A DNA stretch of 64,000 nt. Source: Auricularia sp. M13. Lineage: Eukaryota; Basidiomycota; Agaricomycetes; Auriculariales; Auriculariaceae. The notes under the pieces are model-generated. The model saw only the letters and a list, made by a program, of their open reading frames with translations, searched no databases and was not told the DNA's origin. Location of the stretch: assembly GCA_037042915.1 (NCBI GenBank), contig CM073200.1, positions 1,798,001 to 1,862,000 on the forward strand. Reading direction: 5' to 3'. Positions 44,287 to 56,200 of this stretch are shown in pieces. Each line of letters opens with the position of its first letter. Within the stretch, counting starts at the first letter, position 1. The translations under genes and the position numbers were made by a program.

Positions 44287-45186
44287 TGTTCCGACATTAC
44301 AACTCCGCCACATGCACTATTCAATTCTTCCCCTCTGACGGAACACCTGCCGGGACGAGCGAATGGACTTTGCATGTTGAGTACGAGACGTATCAAGTCT
44401 ATGTTCTTCATGGTCGATGTTCATCTTCAAATTGAAGTTCATTCCAAGCCTCCCGGGAGTCAAACGATGCTACACATCAACTACACCACCTGCAGCGTGC
44501 CTGGTTGTTTTGTGTAGTTTGCGGAGTATGCGGCCGACGCAGTCAGAGCATTGCATTGCCAATTCCTGACCGGTTCCCTCACAGCAGCGCCTCAGGCTTT
44601 TCCGATCCGAAGTTACAGTCAGTAACGCAAGAACCGGGCGCCTCGGTGCCTCATGAGCAGTACCGGAAGAATGAATGTCTCAAAGAGCGCTGACCGCCGC
44701 CATCCGTAAATAGATATCGATCAGCGGTCGTTCGCAGAAGGATTCGTTGGGAAAGGACGGTCAAGACGGGTATAATTTGATGCCGTGACATCATTTCTCG
44801 CGCGAGTCGCAGTACGAGAACTCGACAGCATGCCGCGAACGAGGTAGCGGTGCTGGGGCTGACGCGCGATGAGACAGAGAAGTTCCGAGCGGCATTTCCA
44901 TCCCGCAGGCGCGCGTCGCATCGACTTGACTTTGGGAGTACAGCTGATAGTGTAGATGCGTTGAAAATCTGAGATGAGTCACTGACAGCGAGTCGCAGGA
45001 CCGGAGGAGAACATCGTAAGAGCGCAGAATAGCCTCATCCCAGTCGAGTCAAATACTGTAGGTACCCGGCCAGGTCGATAATTCACATTCAGGATTTTAA
45101 TCAATTATTGTCCTCGCTGGGTTTCGTCCAGGAGATCTGGAAATGGGCCCGGACCTAGCGCCTGGCGGAGCTCGTATGTCAGAGCA
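44287..45186. promoter_or_regulatory. Divergent promoter region between two F-box genes
   Basis: A 900 bp spacer between diverging starts. Next to the left gene stands GGCGGAGTTGTAATGTCGGA upstream of ATG (minus strand), and next to the right gene TGGCGGAGCTCGTATGTC; both contain the recurrent GGCGGAG motif. The piece near 44990-45045 (AGCGAGTCGCAGGACCGGAG, then GAGAACATCGTAAGAGCGC) matches 47530-47575, so part of the spacer is debris of another F-box copy. Confidence 0.45.
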
Positions 45187-46850
45187 ATGTTGCCGTTTCG
45201 CCACGACTCAGCCGCGCTTCGCGCCGTGCTTACATCGGATTTCAGTGCCATATCGCACGGTGTCGAGCTGTAAGTATTGCTTTGACTCTAGCCAGTACTG
45301 CATGATAAACACCGGTTTTGTATTTCCAGAGCATCACAGATGGAGCAAGTCGCCGCGATGCTTCTGGAATCCACGCTGCGCATTCTGCGCGACCTGCTCG
45401 GTCATTGGAACAGCAGGAGCGCGATTTCACGCCTCCCATCTGAGGTGTTGGCTTTGTGCTTCATGTTCTTGCCCTTCCGCGACCGTATCGTCGCATCGCA
45501 CGTTTCGCGCTCCTGGCGGTACAGGTCGCTGCACCACCCGGCCGTATGGGCGCACATCGATATATCCAGCCGTCATAAACGCCCCTTGGCTCTTTTCACC
45601 ATGGCGCTATACCGCAGTCGACAAAGCCCCATCGACTTGACGTATACACACGTTCCCGTGCTACCCGTGCGCGTCGGCGATTGGCCGCCCGTCGTTGAAC
45701 ACGATGAATTTGCCCCTGCAATAATGGACGCGCTCCAAAGGGTCGTACCTCGCCTGCGCATGCTACTCTGGGACTCTCCAGCGGTGCTTATCTTGAACGA
45801 ACCCATGCCCCTGCTTCGATGCTTGGTTTCGAAGAATGTCTGGCTCTTGGACCCATCCATGACCGGACGTCTCGCAAACTTGCGCACGCTCCGTGTACCC
45901 TTGCACATATTGCCGGCTTACATCCCTCCGCTTTTCTCTGTGATGGAATTTGAGGGGACTATCGAGATGGAGGAGCCTTTGTGGGAGACACACCTGTCAG
46001 ATATTTTCGACATATTCCCCCACATGGAGTCCCTCACGCTGAAGGGAATATGCAAACATTCCCTGCGCATGATGCCATCTGGTCGACCGCCACTTTCTCT
46101 CAAGCGTTTAGCTCTCTTTGCGACGGGGGCGGACGGTGGAGACTTGGTCGAACGGTATATTTTGTGGAAGACTACGCAACTCACGGAGGTCGAACTCCAC
46201 TTCAGCTCGGAGACTATTGCAGACGAGGCCGCTGAACTACGACTGCGCCCGTTCTTTACCGGCGCTGATGGACTGTCTATCTTCCCGGGCAAAGAACTGA
46301 GCTTAGACATCACGGGCCGTGGAGCAGATGGCAGCACGTTGATCCTCGCATTCGACCACGCCCTACGTCGTGGAAACCTCGGGGAAACCGGTGTAGAATC
46401 TCTTGCGCGCGCGATCTGGCTGTCCGTCCGACCTTTTCATTCTGTGGTCTACGCTCTCTGGTTGCCGTCTCATGTTCTCACGGCGATGATGAGCCTCGGC
46501 GCCCGTTTCCCCGCCGTCCAAACCCTCGTCCCACTTCACATACTCAACCGGAGAGGCCCGGATGAATTTGCCTATCCCCACACATTCGATTTTGTCGGTT
46601 GGGTACCGACCTGCTTCCCCGCACTAGCGACGTTCATTCTTGAACTTCGCAGCGATGGGAAGAAGGTTGACTATCTTTACGAAGCGGTCAAGCTGTTGCG
46701 CGCTCTGGAGAAGCTTGTCGCACCTGGCCTGCCTGTGCTTCAGATTCGTGGATTCACTCGAGAGGTTTAATTGCGCTGGCCATCGACACGCGCCAGTTCC
46801 GCAAATTGTCCGTACAGGTCGAGTTCGACGCCTCGCAGTGTTGATGTACA
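45187..46850 (+). CDS. F-box protein with LRR-like body, C-terminal tail disrupted
   Basis: Two exons: 45187-45269 (83 nt; MLPFRHDSAALRAVLTSDF) and 45330-46770, with a 60 nt intron (gtaagt...ttccag), giving 507 residues to the TAA at 46768. The F-box is at about residues 58-103 (RLPSEVLALCFMFLPFRDRI, then VASHVSRSWRYR). The body is as in its relatives (LSDIFDIFPHMESLTLKGI). The usual tail after LPVLQIRGFTREV is not in frame: the expected ALAIDTRQFRKLSVQVEFD follows at about 46777-46850 in another frame. The protein has therefore lost about 25 conserved C-terminal residues by a small length change. It may still work, as the lost part is the end of the solenoid. This gene is in the better preserved arm of the large inverted duplication. 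Confidence 0.75.
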
Positions 46851-46897
46851 ATCGCTCTTTAGTCGAGGAGATGTAGTAGTCTCTAGGAGAGGTCATG

Positions 46898-47560
46898 CTA
46901 ATCTGAATCCTGCGACGGCGGGTCAAACTCGATCTGGACGGAGAGTTGCGCGATGTCGTCAGGATTACCTCGCAACTGAGCACGCGAATATGTAGGACGG
47001 GAAGACCAGGGAGCTGTCGCAGCAGGGTACGTCCTGCACACGTTCCCTGACCCAAGGCACCCGAGATGATGCGTATCCGGGAAGCAGGACTCCAGGGCGG
47101 GGAAACTTGACGGCATACGGCCGAGAATCACGAGCGAATGCCAGATAACCTGCGCACTGACGCGTTGGGCCCTGAAAGGGCGTGGCGTGAACTCCTCGAG
47201 ATATAGATTCCTTTTGACACCAGGAAGACAGCATCGCAGGCCGATGAGCTCGTCGAGCTCCTTGGCCGTAAGTTCGACTGAGCGGAGCAGAGCATGCGAA
47301 GAGCCGATGGACAGCCAGATCGCCCGCGCTAGGCGATCGTGCGGGCTAGGTTCGTAGACCAGCACTCGCGGACGCCCCTCGGCATCCTTGAACGCGCTAA
47401 GAGTTGAACATAAGCGCTGACGACGCCGGTGTCCCGCGCGATGATAAGTTACGAGAGCGCCTGAGTTGTTCACGTCGGCGTCGAATCGACTGTGGGCACC
47501 TCGGCAGATACTGCGGATGCGTTGGATCACCGATAGCGAGCCAGAGGACCAGAGGAGAGC
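46898..47560 (-). pseudogene. C-terminal F-box family fragment, convergent
   Basis: Minus-strand segments match the C-terminal half of the family: LVYEPSPHDRLARAIWLSIG, SHALLRSVELTAKELDELIG, SSFPALESCFPDTH and the end IAQLSVQIEFDPPSQDSD. The middle has a frame change near 47030-47060, where the GLPVLHIR motif is found in a second frame. No F-box lies upstream, so it is a truncated copy. A decayed duplicate lies at about 61600-61830. Confidence 0.65.
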
Positions 47561-48204
47561 ATAAGAGCGCCAAATATCGTCTCAGACGCAAGGACACCGA
47601 CCCTAGCGAGATGAGAGCAAAGTATGGATATGGAACCCAAGAAAGAATCACTACAGTGCGCGATGAGGAGCCGTGATCGCCGTTTCCGACGTGAGCAGCA
47701 GCTATGTGCCTTGTAAGTGACACAGCCGACGACAAGCACAGTGACAAAGGATCCCAGAGGACAGGGGAGTTGGGAGGTTAAATAGAGGAGCGCGAGAGAG
47801 CGTCTGTGATTCCTGAGCACTGTGCGGCAACACATTTATTTGCCCGGGAATCAGAGTCAAACGGTGCGAATAGCGGTCAAGGAGCACAAGATACACACAT
47901 GGGCGATTCATAAAGGAGCTGGCAGTGTCGTCGAGCGACCAAGTCGAGTCACTGCAGAAAGCCGCGAGGAAATTACGGTATTCGCAGATTGTGAGTCCAG
48001 CAGAGGCGAGTCTGACGGAAATTCTTAGTCGAAGCAGCATCCCCGAGTATCTTGAGCGAAATTCGACTATAAACCGAGCCAGAGACGGACCATCCAACGC
48101 AGCGAGGTGGTGGAAGGGAGGAGAACTCGGGGTCGGGGTTCGAAGGAAGCGGCAGTTGGCGGCGGCCGTTCACACGCTCGACCCGACCTGCACGCGCGCG
48201 CAGG
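47561..48204. other. Duplicated upstream region of the HECT gene
   Basis: No gene. From about 48100 the sequence matches the promoter side of the HECT gene (60300-60400 on the other strand), including the GTGGTGGAAGG-type block. Confidence 0.4.
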
Positions 48205-48216
48205 ATGGAGTGCTAG
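48205..48216 (+). promoter_or_regulatory. Copy of the four-codon upstream ORF
   Basis: ATG GAG TGC TAG directly abuts the next ATG, as in the intact HECT gene at 60257-60246. It is retained in the pseudogene copy. Confidence 0.5.
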
Positions 48217-49690
48217 ATGGACGCCGATTCCTCCCACCACCACCCTCCTCCCGACGCCGCTGCCGCCCGCGAACCGTCCACGTCAGCCAGCCCCGCCCGC
48301 CGGACCGCAAGCGGTCCTCTGCGCCCGACCCGCCGCCCAAACGGTGCGTCCGCTGCTTTCCATTGTCCTACAGTTTCCGCCACTTGACCTCTTACCAGCA
48401 CGTCGATGTCGAGCAGTATCCGCCGTTCCGCGTCCACAAGCAGGAAACGCGCCCAGCCCGAGCCCGACGAGGACGACGAGCAGGAGCAGGAAGACGGCCC
48501 GAGCAGCAGCGCTACGAGCTCAGGGCGCGCAAGACCGCCACTACGACCTCGACGCCAGCTACGATGCCTAGAACAAAGTGCGTGTCGGCGCCGCATTTTA
48601 TTTCGATCTTGGACGCCGTGTTGGTCAGTGTGCTCGGTGGTGCCCCGTCCGAGCGTCGCGACCGCGGCGTGTCGCAATCGTCCGCCTGGGCCCAGCCGGC
48701 GAGCTTGACAGCGCGCGCCCCCCTCTGCGCGCTGGTCGCGTGACAGCGGTGGGGCGCTGGCGGCTCGTCCACGCCGCGCCTGCGCTGGAGCATGGCTGCG
48801 GCTTGGGCACGGCTGGGCGTCCCCATCGCCGTCGTCGAGGCGCTGCCAGCGCGCATGTCGCGTGATTGGCAGGCGGCCGACCGCGACCCGCCAGCACGGG
48901 CTGTACACCCGCGAGCACGAGCTTGCGGCACCGCGGGCGCTCGGCGGCTGCCCCGCGACTGCGCTGGTCGTTTGTGAGCGTCAGCGGGATGTCAAGCGGG
49001 ATGCCGCGACGCTAGGCAACCAGGGTGTGCTCCTGTTGGCTCGCGGTTCGCCATTGCGCGTACCCTTCGTGGGCTCGGGTCGCCGTGTCGCAATCGACCA
49101 GCTACCAGTGCGGGCAGCCAGCACCTGCGCTGTACATGTACTGTCAGCGCTCCGGGTGCGTGGCGCGGGCCGCGCGCACGTTGCTTGTCGCGGCTGGCCT
49201 GCGTAGCGTCGCGACGACAGCGCGCGCTTTGTGCAGTCGCGGGCCGTACGCGCGCACTGATTCCTGGTCATGCCGCGCGCTGTAGCTATGTCTGACCTTC
49301 GCGCCCGGCGCAGTTCGTATTCTGCGCCAAAGCTGTCTTTTCCTTCGACATGAACCTGCGCCTGGCTGTCTGTCATATGCTAACGTTGCTCTTCTCCGTA
49401 GGACAACCGCGCGCCACAAGAAGGCCGCGACGACGACCCCAGCTCCGCCGCCGCCGCTCGAGCCCGCCGACGGACGACGTCGGGCAGACTGCGAGATCTC
49501 ACCACTCTGGCGACGAAGACGACGACCGTCCGGACGACGAGTCGCACTCGGGCGATGGCGCGGGCGATGGCGACGGCGTGCGCGATGATCACGGCGGGCG
49601 CGAAGGCGCGCACGACGACCATGAAGACGAACGCGACGGCAATGGAAGGCACCAGGACGGGGTCGCCGACCGCTCCCCACGACGTTGACG
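48205..49690 (+). pseudogene. Partial copy of the HECT ligase gene (5' exons)
   Basis: Contains the same leader and start (ATGGAGTGCTAG directly followed by ATGGACGCCGATTCC at 48217) as the true gene at 60245. It also has the second-exon region ([19 protein letters not shown]), the long intron 2 and the start of exon 3 (DNRAPQEGRDDDP-like block from 49400, then SHHSGDEDDD). The exon 1 frame is shifted relative to the functional gene, the splice donor after exon 2 is altered, and the armadillo and HECT parts are absent. It is a truncated non-functional duplicate. Confidence 0.75.
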
Positions 49691-51141
49691 ATGGGCGGCG
49701 ACCGCGATGGCGGTGGGCGCGACGGCGCGCATGTCGACTACCAAGAGCGCTAGGGCGAGCTGTATCTGGGCGCACTGCTGCATCTGCGGACGATGGGGAT
49801 TCGCTCGACGGTTGCCATCGATGATGGACGATGGGGGTGCTGGACGCCTGCCAGCGATGATGATCAATGGTATGCTCGACGCCGGCGAGGACGTTGGCAA
49901 ACCGGGACGATCATACCGGCTCCGACCTCGACAGCGCGTAATATGCCTGGTGAAGGCGCATTCGACGACGGCGACGGCGCGTGCTGGCGACGCGTATGAA
50001 GGTGCGCATGGCCGGTCTCGGCGAGTCGGATCCAGGGCAGAGCGCGGTGCTGCGCGTTGGGACTCGGCCGCGATGGTCGTAGCAGCGTGCGCCCTCGCCG
50101 CGCGTGCTTTTCGTTCCGTTACTGTAGTCCAGGGCTGCGGCGCGGACTTCCTGGCTAGTTCTTGGTGTCGTCTCGCATGCTGATGCTGTCTCTTTTGCTA
50201 CAGGCCTTCCGCGCGACCTTACGACGAGCATGGGCAAGTTATGACGGCGATGGCGTACATGACCAACTACGACGGTCTGCGTGATCATGAGTGGCGGCGT
50301 GCGTGACGACGAGCGGTGGTGGCGTGCGTGACCGACGACGACGGGGTCCGCGACGACGAACGGCGGCGGCGTGGGGCGGCGTGCGTGATGACGAGCGGCG
50401 ACTGCTGCGCTGGGCGTTCAACAGCGGCAAGCTGGATTCCGGCGACGAGGCACGGCGCGGGGTAGCATGGGGTAGTGCGGGCAGAGTAGGCGGTAGTGCC
50501 AGCCTGGGCACTCGTTCGCGCGGTAGCAAACGCGCCGCGGTCAACTCCCTCGCGAGGTCGGTGGAGGCTTTGCATCCACGGCGACTGTCGAGCGCGACGT
50601 GCTTGTACATATACAGCATGGTGCAATATAACACGCTTTTCTTCTCTCAGTTTCTGCCGCTGTGTTTGGCCCGACGTTCTACTGTGTTTGCGCCAAGAGT
50701 TCGACGGAATTGCATGGTCATGAGACGGGACGACTGCTGCGCTGCTGTGTACAGGCCATCGCAATCGTGCTGAGCTGCGCGCATACTGTATATGATACGG
50801 AGTGCGTCGGAGCAGACTCCTCTCGTTCTCGCGATCGAGGGAGATGCTTGACAATCGCGGTTGTGGAGTCTTGCGGTGTTCCAGTCCTACATGTGATACA
50901 GAGCTCCCTATTTCGCATCGTGAACCAGGAGTTCAGCGTGCGTCCTATTTCATTGATGAGACGCGAGCAACTTGAAAGGAGAAGAGATGTTTGAGCGCGC
51001 GCAATGCTCAGGTCCTTGCTTGCCAGCCGGATCCGGAGAATGCGAATGGTCAAAATAATGGCATACAGGTTGGTTTCTAAATGATACTCAGCAGTTTCAT
51101 TGACATGCACGGCGCTTCGCGGAGTTTGGACGCCCGGAGCA
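49691..51141. other. GC-rich decayed region and leader of the next F-box gene
   Basis: 49691-50570 is rich in CGACG and GATGATG-type motifs with overlapping ORFs in several frames and no domain; it may be decayed sequence next to the HECT copy. 50575-51100 shows no gene. At 51104-51141 lies the leader CGGCGCTTCGCGGAGTTTG then CCCGGAGCAATG of the next F-box gene. Confidence 0.35.
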
Positions 51142-52769
51142 ATGTTGCCGTTCGACCATGACCCGACCGCGCTTCGCGCAGTGCTCACTGCCGACTTCGA
51201 AGCCCTAGCGCGCAGTGTCGACGTGTGCGTTATCCTTATGCACGATATGGTGCTTACCCAGCTGAACGCTGTTTTGCCGTCCCCAGAGCATCAGAGATCG
51301 AGCAGTTCGTCGCGCTGCTCACAGACGCTATGCAGAGCATTCTACGGGATTTACTTGGGAAGTGGAACCAAGACTGCCCCATAATGAGCCTTCCACCGGA
51401 GGTCATTGCGTCGTGCTTCTCATTCCTGCCGTTCCGCGATCGTATCACTGCCTCGCACGTTTCGCGAGCATGGCGGGATATATCGCTGCAGCACCCTGCT
51501 GTGTGGGCGCAGATCGACATTACTGGAAGTCCCAGTGACCCCATGGCTCTCCTGAAGATGGCACTGGACCGAGGTGGACACTGTGCTGTTGACCTGAAAT
51601 ACCAAGTGATCATGGACCGCCAGATTCACTACGGCCCCGTCGACGAACCCAGGTTGCCTCCATCGGTCGAACGCCATATGCATCGCATGCGATCTATCGA
51701 GTGGGAGTCTCCACACAGTATCACAACGGACGGTCCATTCCCATCACTCGAGTTCTTCAAATCCCACACTCTGTCTATGTCAGAGCGATGTCTGACTGGA
51801 CAACTTGGCCGATTGCGCACGTTTCACGTGTCCATGGACTGTTTACCACCCACTCTCCCGGGTTCAATGACTTCAGTTGCAGAGTTTTCAGGGACCTTGC
51901 CTACCGACATCCATCCCGGAGTGTCACGTCTGTTCACATTTTTTCCCAATTTACAAATCCTCACTTTGAAGGGATTGCATCGATCCATACTGCATCTGGT
52001 ACCGCGGGACCCTCCACCAACGGCCCTTGTGCGTCTGGAACTGTCCGCGTCAGATATAGACGCAGGCGACGTGTTCGAGTTGTTCCGCGCGTGGGAGACT
52101 GTACAATTGAAAGAGGGCACACTGGTCTTCCACGGCAATGTCTCGAGCTTCGATGGATCGGTGAGCGCGAGGGTGTGCGCGTTTTTCGCCCACGCGGTCG
52201 AGCTGTCTGTCGACTGGAGCGTCACCAAACCATTCGTCCGACTCGCCGCGAAGGATGCGCGGCGCCGCACACGGACGCTACAGCTTCACTGCAACAGCTG
52301 GCCGCAGTTCATCTTGACGCCGGCAATTTGGGTTTCGCTGGCGGGCTCATACGCCGTGCTTCGCTCAGTCACGATACCAGCCGATGCGCTCCTCAGCAGA
52401 CTGGTCCGCTCGTCCGACTTATTTTCCATGGTTGAAATGCTCGTTATCCAGCTGTATGAAGACACCTACTACGAGGATGGGAATTTCCACTTTCCCTGGC
52501 CTGCGCTCGCCCTTATCGGCTCCCTGCCGAGTTGCTTTCCAGCACTCACATCATTCAATATGGAGATGCACTGTAACCCCCGCAGTGGGTCGCACACGGC
52601 ATCTGCAGAAGACGCACGGACCTTCCTGCAGCGCCTAGCTATGTACGAGGTTCCAGGACTTCCACTACTTCATGTTCGTGGGTTCAGTCGGGAAGCAGTT
52701 CTCTCCCTCGGGCCGCGCGACTTCGAGCCGCTGTCGATGGTCGTCGAGTTTGATGTGCCGCAGAATTGA
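51142..52769 (+). CDS. F-box protein with LRR-like body, intact
   Basis: Two exons: 51142-51224 (83 nt; MLPFDHDPTALRAVLTADFE) and 51287-52769, with a 62 nt intron (donor gtgcgt, acceptor ccccag), giving 521 residues. A longer single-exon reading from 51225 is less likely because it starts inside the intron. The F-box is at about residues 58-103 (SLPPEVIASCFSFLPFRDRI, then TASHVSRAWRDIS). Leucine-rich strands follow, and the end reads GLPLLHVRGFSREAVLSLGP and LSMVVEFDVPQN. Predicted SCF substrate receptor. Its leader shows the best form of the shared upstream motif. Confidence 0.85.
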
Positions 52770-52833
52770 TACAGGCGGCGCTGGATTCCGGACTGTACAT
52801 TAAATTTTGGAATATGATCTGTCAGCTGAATGC

Positions 52834-52929
52834 CATATCCGCTGATTTAGTCAAGAGGTTATCCTGGCGCTCGATCCGCATGACTTGGAGCAACTATCCT
52901 TACAGATTGAGTTTGACCCGCTGCAGTGA
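52834..52929 (+). pseudogene. 3' end of another F-box gene
   Basis: Just downstream of the intact gene the plus strand reads FSQEVILALDPHDLEQLSLQ and IEFDPLQ with a stop; an internal stop sits where RGF is expected. It is a leftover tail of a tandem copy. Confidence 0.65.
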
Positions 52930-53245
52930 ATACAAGAATCGGGATGCCGCACCGTAGAGTACGCAGTGTTATCATGTATGCGCAACCGATGTAGTGACGA
53001 TGCCTCAACTACCACATTCATGTCACTCTCTTGGAAGAATTCATGATACATCTCGCTCATAGACAGCTAATCTGAGATTGCATTGCGTTCCTTCTAATTA
53101 TCTGCGTACAGCACGGGAAGTGAGAGAGAGAGGGGAGGATTGAGAGAAGATGCGACAGTGAAACGAGCAATGATCATAGGAGAGAGAAAGAAAGCAATGG
53201 AAAACGACGAGTCAGGAGTCCGGGTGTGAGAGACCGCGCGCGGAA
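52930..53245. other. Spacer between F-box tail and HECT gene 3' end
   Basis: About 300 nt including the 3' flank of the HECT gene; purine-rich on the plus strand near 53120-53200 (gagagagaggggaggattga). No gene. Confidence 0.5.
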
Positions 53246-56200
53246 TCAAGAGAGGTGGAAGCTGCCAACGCCCTCCTTCATCGCGGTGCGCAGCTTGGCC
53301 GCCATCACGGCCTTCGAGCTGTACTCGGGCAGCTTCAGGTAGTTGACGCATGTCATGACGCTCGGCAGGTAGTCGTCCGGCGACAGCGGCGGCTCGTGCG
53401 GCTTCCGCACTACCGTGAACGGCGGGTTCAGTCCGCGGTAGCCTTCAAGGAGGAAGGCTCGTCAGCGACAAGCCAAACGAGAAGGGGCGGATACGCACCA
53501 CCGATGGGCAGCTTGGGGCTACCAGTGATGAACTGCAGGAACTCGCGGCGCGTGGGCGCATCGTACTCGGACATGACGGATATCAAGTCGCGAATGGCGC
53601 GGCTGTCGACGTTGAAGCCGTGGTCCGCCTTGATTGCCTCGGTCAAAGCTAAACGATCGTCAGTAAGAATGGTCAAGACTGTAGCACGCAGATAACGTAC
53701 TCTCCGCGCTCCAGTCCTCCTCAGCATTGCCAAAGATCATCACGAGCTCGTCCGCCGAGAAGATCTGGAGGTCCGTAACGGGGAAGACCTTGGAGAAGCC
53801 ATCGCGGAACGCCTGAACAGCGGCGGCGATGCCCGACCCGAGCAGCATGTCGAGCACAGCGTCGATGTACTGCTGGATGTTGCTGGCGTCGACAACGACG
53901 TTGCGACCGTTCTCCTGCAATACGGCATCAGCTCAGGCTCGCGCCATCGACGCGCACACGTACCACCAGCTCAATATCGTAGCCCGGGACTGTGAAGTCG
54001 AGCGCCAGGTCCTCGAGAGAGTAGCCATCCACACGGACGTCGGCCAGTGCAGCCGCCTTCACTGCAGGTGCCATGGACGGGTCGGCGTCGATGGCATTCT
54101 TTGCTTGGGCAAAAGTACTGAGCTTGCTCAGCGACTTCGCGAGAGCAGGGTCGACGAGCTGCAGAACAATTTCAGCGACACAGTTTCCCGTACAAGCGGG
54201 CAGCATGCGCACCTCGAGCGTTCCAATCGTGAGCGGCACGTCCTCGTCCAGGACATACTTCATGAAGATCTTGTTGAAGGACATGTCGATAATGCGCGAG
54301 TCGAGCAGCGCCTTGGCAATGAACTGGCCGACGACGCCAAAGAGCTGCGTTCGCTTCCTGGGATAAAACGTCAGCCACCGCTCGTGACGACGTGCTGAAA
54401 ATAGCAGGCGTACTTGGCTGCTTCAGAGTCCATCTTGCCCGGTATGGGCGCAGGGAACAACCCCAGCGGGTGGTGCACATATACACCAGGGACCGTCGAG
54501 TCCGCATCGCGCCATATCTTCAAGTTCCGCCCAGCGAGCTCGCGCGACACCATCGAGTAGAACTCGAGCGTCGGCCCCAGGCCCGTGCCGACCTCCTCGA
54601 AGTACTCAACCTCGAGGATGCTCGAGCTCGAGCCGTACAGCTCGAACACACGGAACGCGCTCTCGAGAATGTGCTTGCGGTAGATCCGCACTTTCTGCCG
54701 CTGCGGCCGCCCGAGGAAGGCGAACGCGTCCTCGCGCCGCGAGTCCTGCGCGCGCGACTGCTGCGCCTGCCATTTGAGGATGAGCCGCGCGTAGCCGAAG
54801 CTCGTGGATTGCAGGAACGCGTAGCGCGTCGCGAATGGGAAGAGGAAGGGGAAATGCTGCGAGAGGTCGAGCGCCCAGTCGGGAAGACACGAGCTACGAG
54901 CGCGTGGTCAATAAAACAAGCGTTACAGAGCGCGAAGGCGTACCTCGCGACGATCATCGGCTCCTCAAGCTGGCGCGTTAGCTTCGCCGTCAACTTGTTG
55001 TTCACGAACGCCGCGTCGGGCAGCGGCGGTCGCTCGTCTCGGTCCGAGAAGTACTTGTCGCCGAGCGCGGCGTTGAGCTTGTACAACACGCGCAGCAATC
55101 GGAGGATCTTTGAATGCGGCGCATCCTCAGCAATAGACGCCAGCGCCGGCGTGCCCATCCTATCCTTCATCACGACGTCCTGCGGCTCCGGCGGCGCCTG
55201 CGGCACCGCGGGCCCGGGCACCTTCTTGAACTTGACGGTATAGACACCCTGCCAGATCGTGTTGGGCTGGAACGTCGTCCCCGCCGCCGACGCCCGCCGC
55301 ATCTCGTGCTGGTGGATCGCGCCGTAGATCGTCATGTCGAGCGGCAGCGGGTGCTCGTCCATGCTGAACTCGAGGTGCCAGTCTCCTGCGCCGGGCTTCT
55401 TGGACAGCATGGACGCGTACGAGGGGCGCGCCAGCGGCGAGGGCCTCGCCGGCGTCGAGCTCGACGCCGCCGCAGCGAGCGGGTTCGGCGTCGCGACACG
55501 CGTTCCGTGCGGCGTCTGCGCGTGCACGCTCAGCCCGTCGCGCCCGTCGTCGCCCACGGTGACGTTCGTCGTCTTCTCTTCCGGCTCGCGCGGTCCATTA
55601 GCGGTATCAACAGCTCCGTCGTTGAACATCTGCACGCACAAACAATCAGCATCTGCTCACAACAGCACGGAAGGGCGGGCTTACATCCTGCGAAGCCGAA
55701 AAGTCGTCGTCCACAAAGTCCTCCGCGATCTCGTCTTCGTCAGGGTCGCCGCCAGGGACCAGCACCGCCGAATGCTGCTCCTGCTCCTGCTCATGTTCAG
55801 GCTCGTGTTCAGGCTCAGGTTCGGCCGCCTGCTCCTCCGCGACGTCCATATGCAAGTCCTCATCCTCCTTCATCTTCTCCTGCAGACGCAAGCTCCGTCT
55901 GCGCTCCACACCCGCAGCCGGTTCCGCCGGCGCAAGCGCAGGCGGCTCAGGCTCCTGCGGCGGCGGAGGCGGTGGCTGCACCTGCCCGCGCCGACTGCTA
56001 GGCCCCGCACGTCCCGCCAGCGCAGCGAGCATACTGGCAAAGCGCGCAGCGTTGCCACCGCCCACGACGCCCGCGACGCGCGGGCGCAGGTAGTCGTCGA
56101 GCGCCTGGAAGGTCGCGATCGCGTGGATGGACACGACGACGTTCGCGCAGCTGCGCGGCACGTCCGAGCCCTCCTCCGCCACGAGCTTCAGTCGAAGTTG

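Larger units (their letters stand above)
46000..49690 (+). repeat. Left arm of a 3.7 kb inverted segmental duplication
   Basis: Matches about 62650-59000 on the opposite strand, in the same order: the 3' half of the F-box gene (46000-46850), the convergent F-box fragment (46898-47560), an intergenic block (47540-47620, sharing GACGCA...ACCGACCC), and the promoter and first exons of the HECT ligase gene (48100-49690). Distances between landmarks are nearly equal in both arms. The copies are well diverged. Confidence 0.7.

Noticed and set aside
50662-50994. GVPVLHV motif in a plus-strand ORF as another F-box tail
   Set aside because: Only seven residues match and the following VRGF/IRGF motif is absent; could be chance.
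51225-51286. Start of the F-box gene inside this stretch (MRYPYARYG...)
   Set aside because: It lies between a good donor and acceptor and is replaced by the conserved 83 nt exon 1 found in four family members.
53255-53695. Plus-strand ORF over the HECT 3' exons
   Set aside because: Antisense to exons 13 and 14, which carry the catalytic cysteine region; a shadow.
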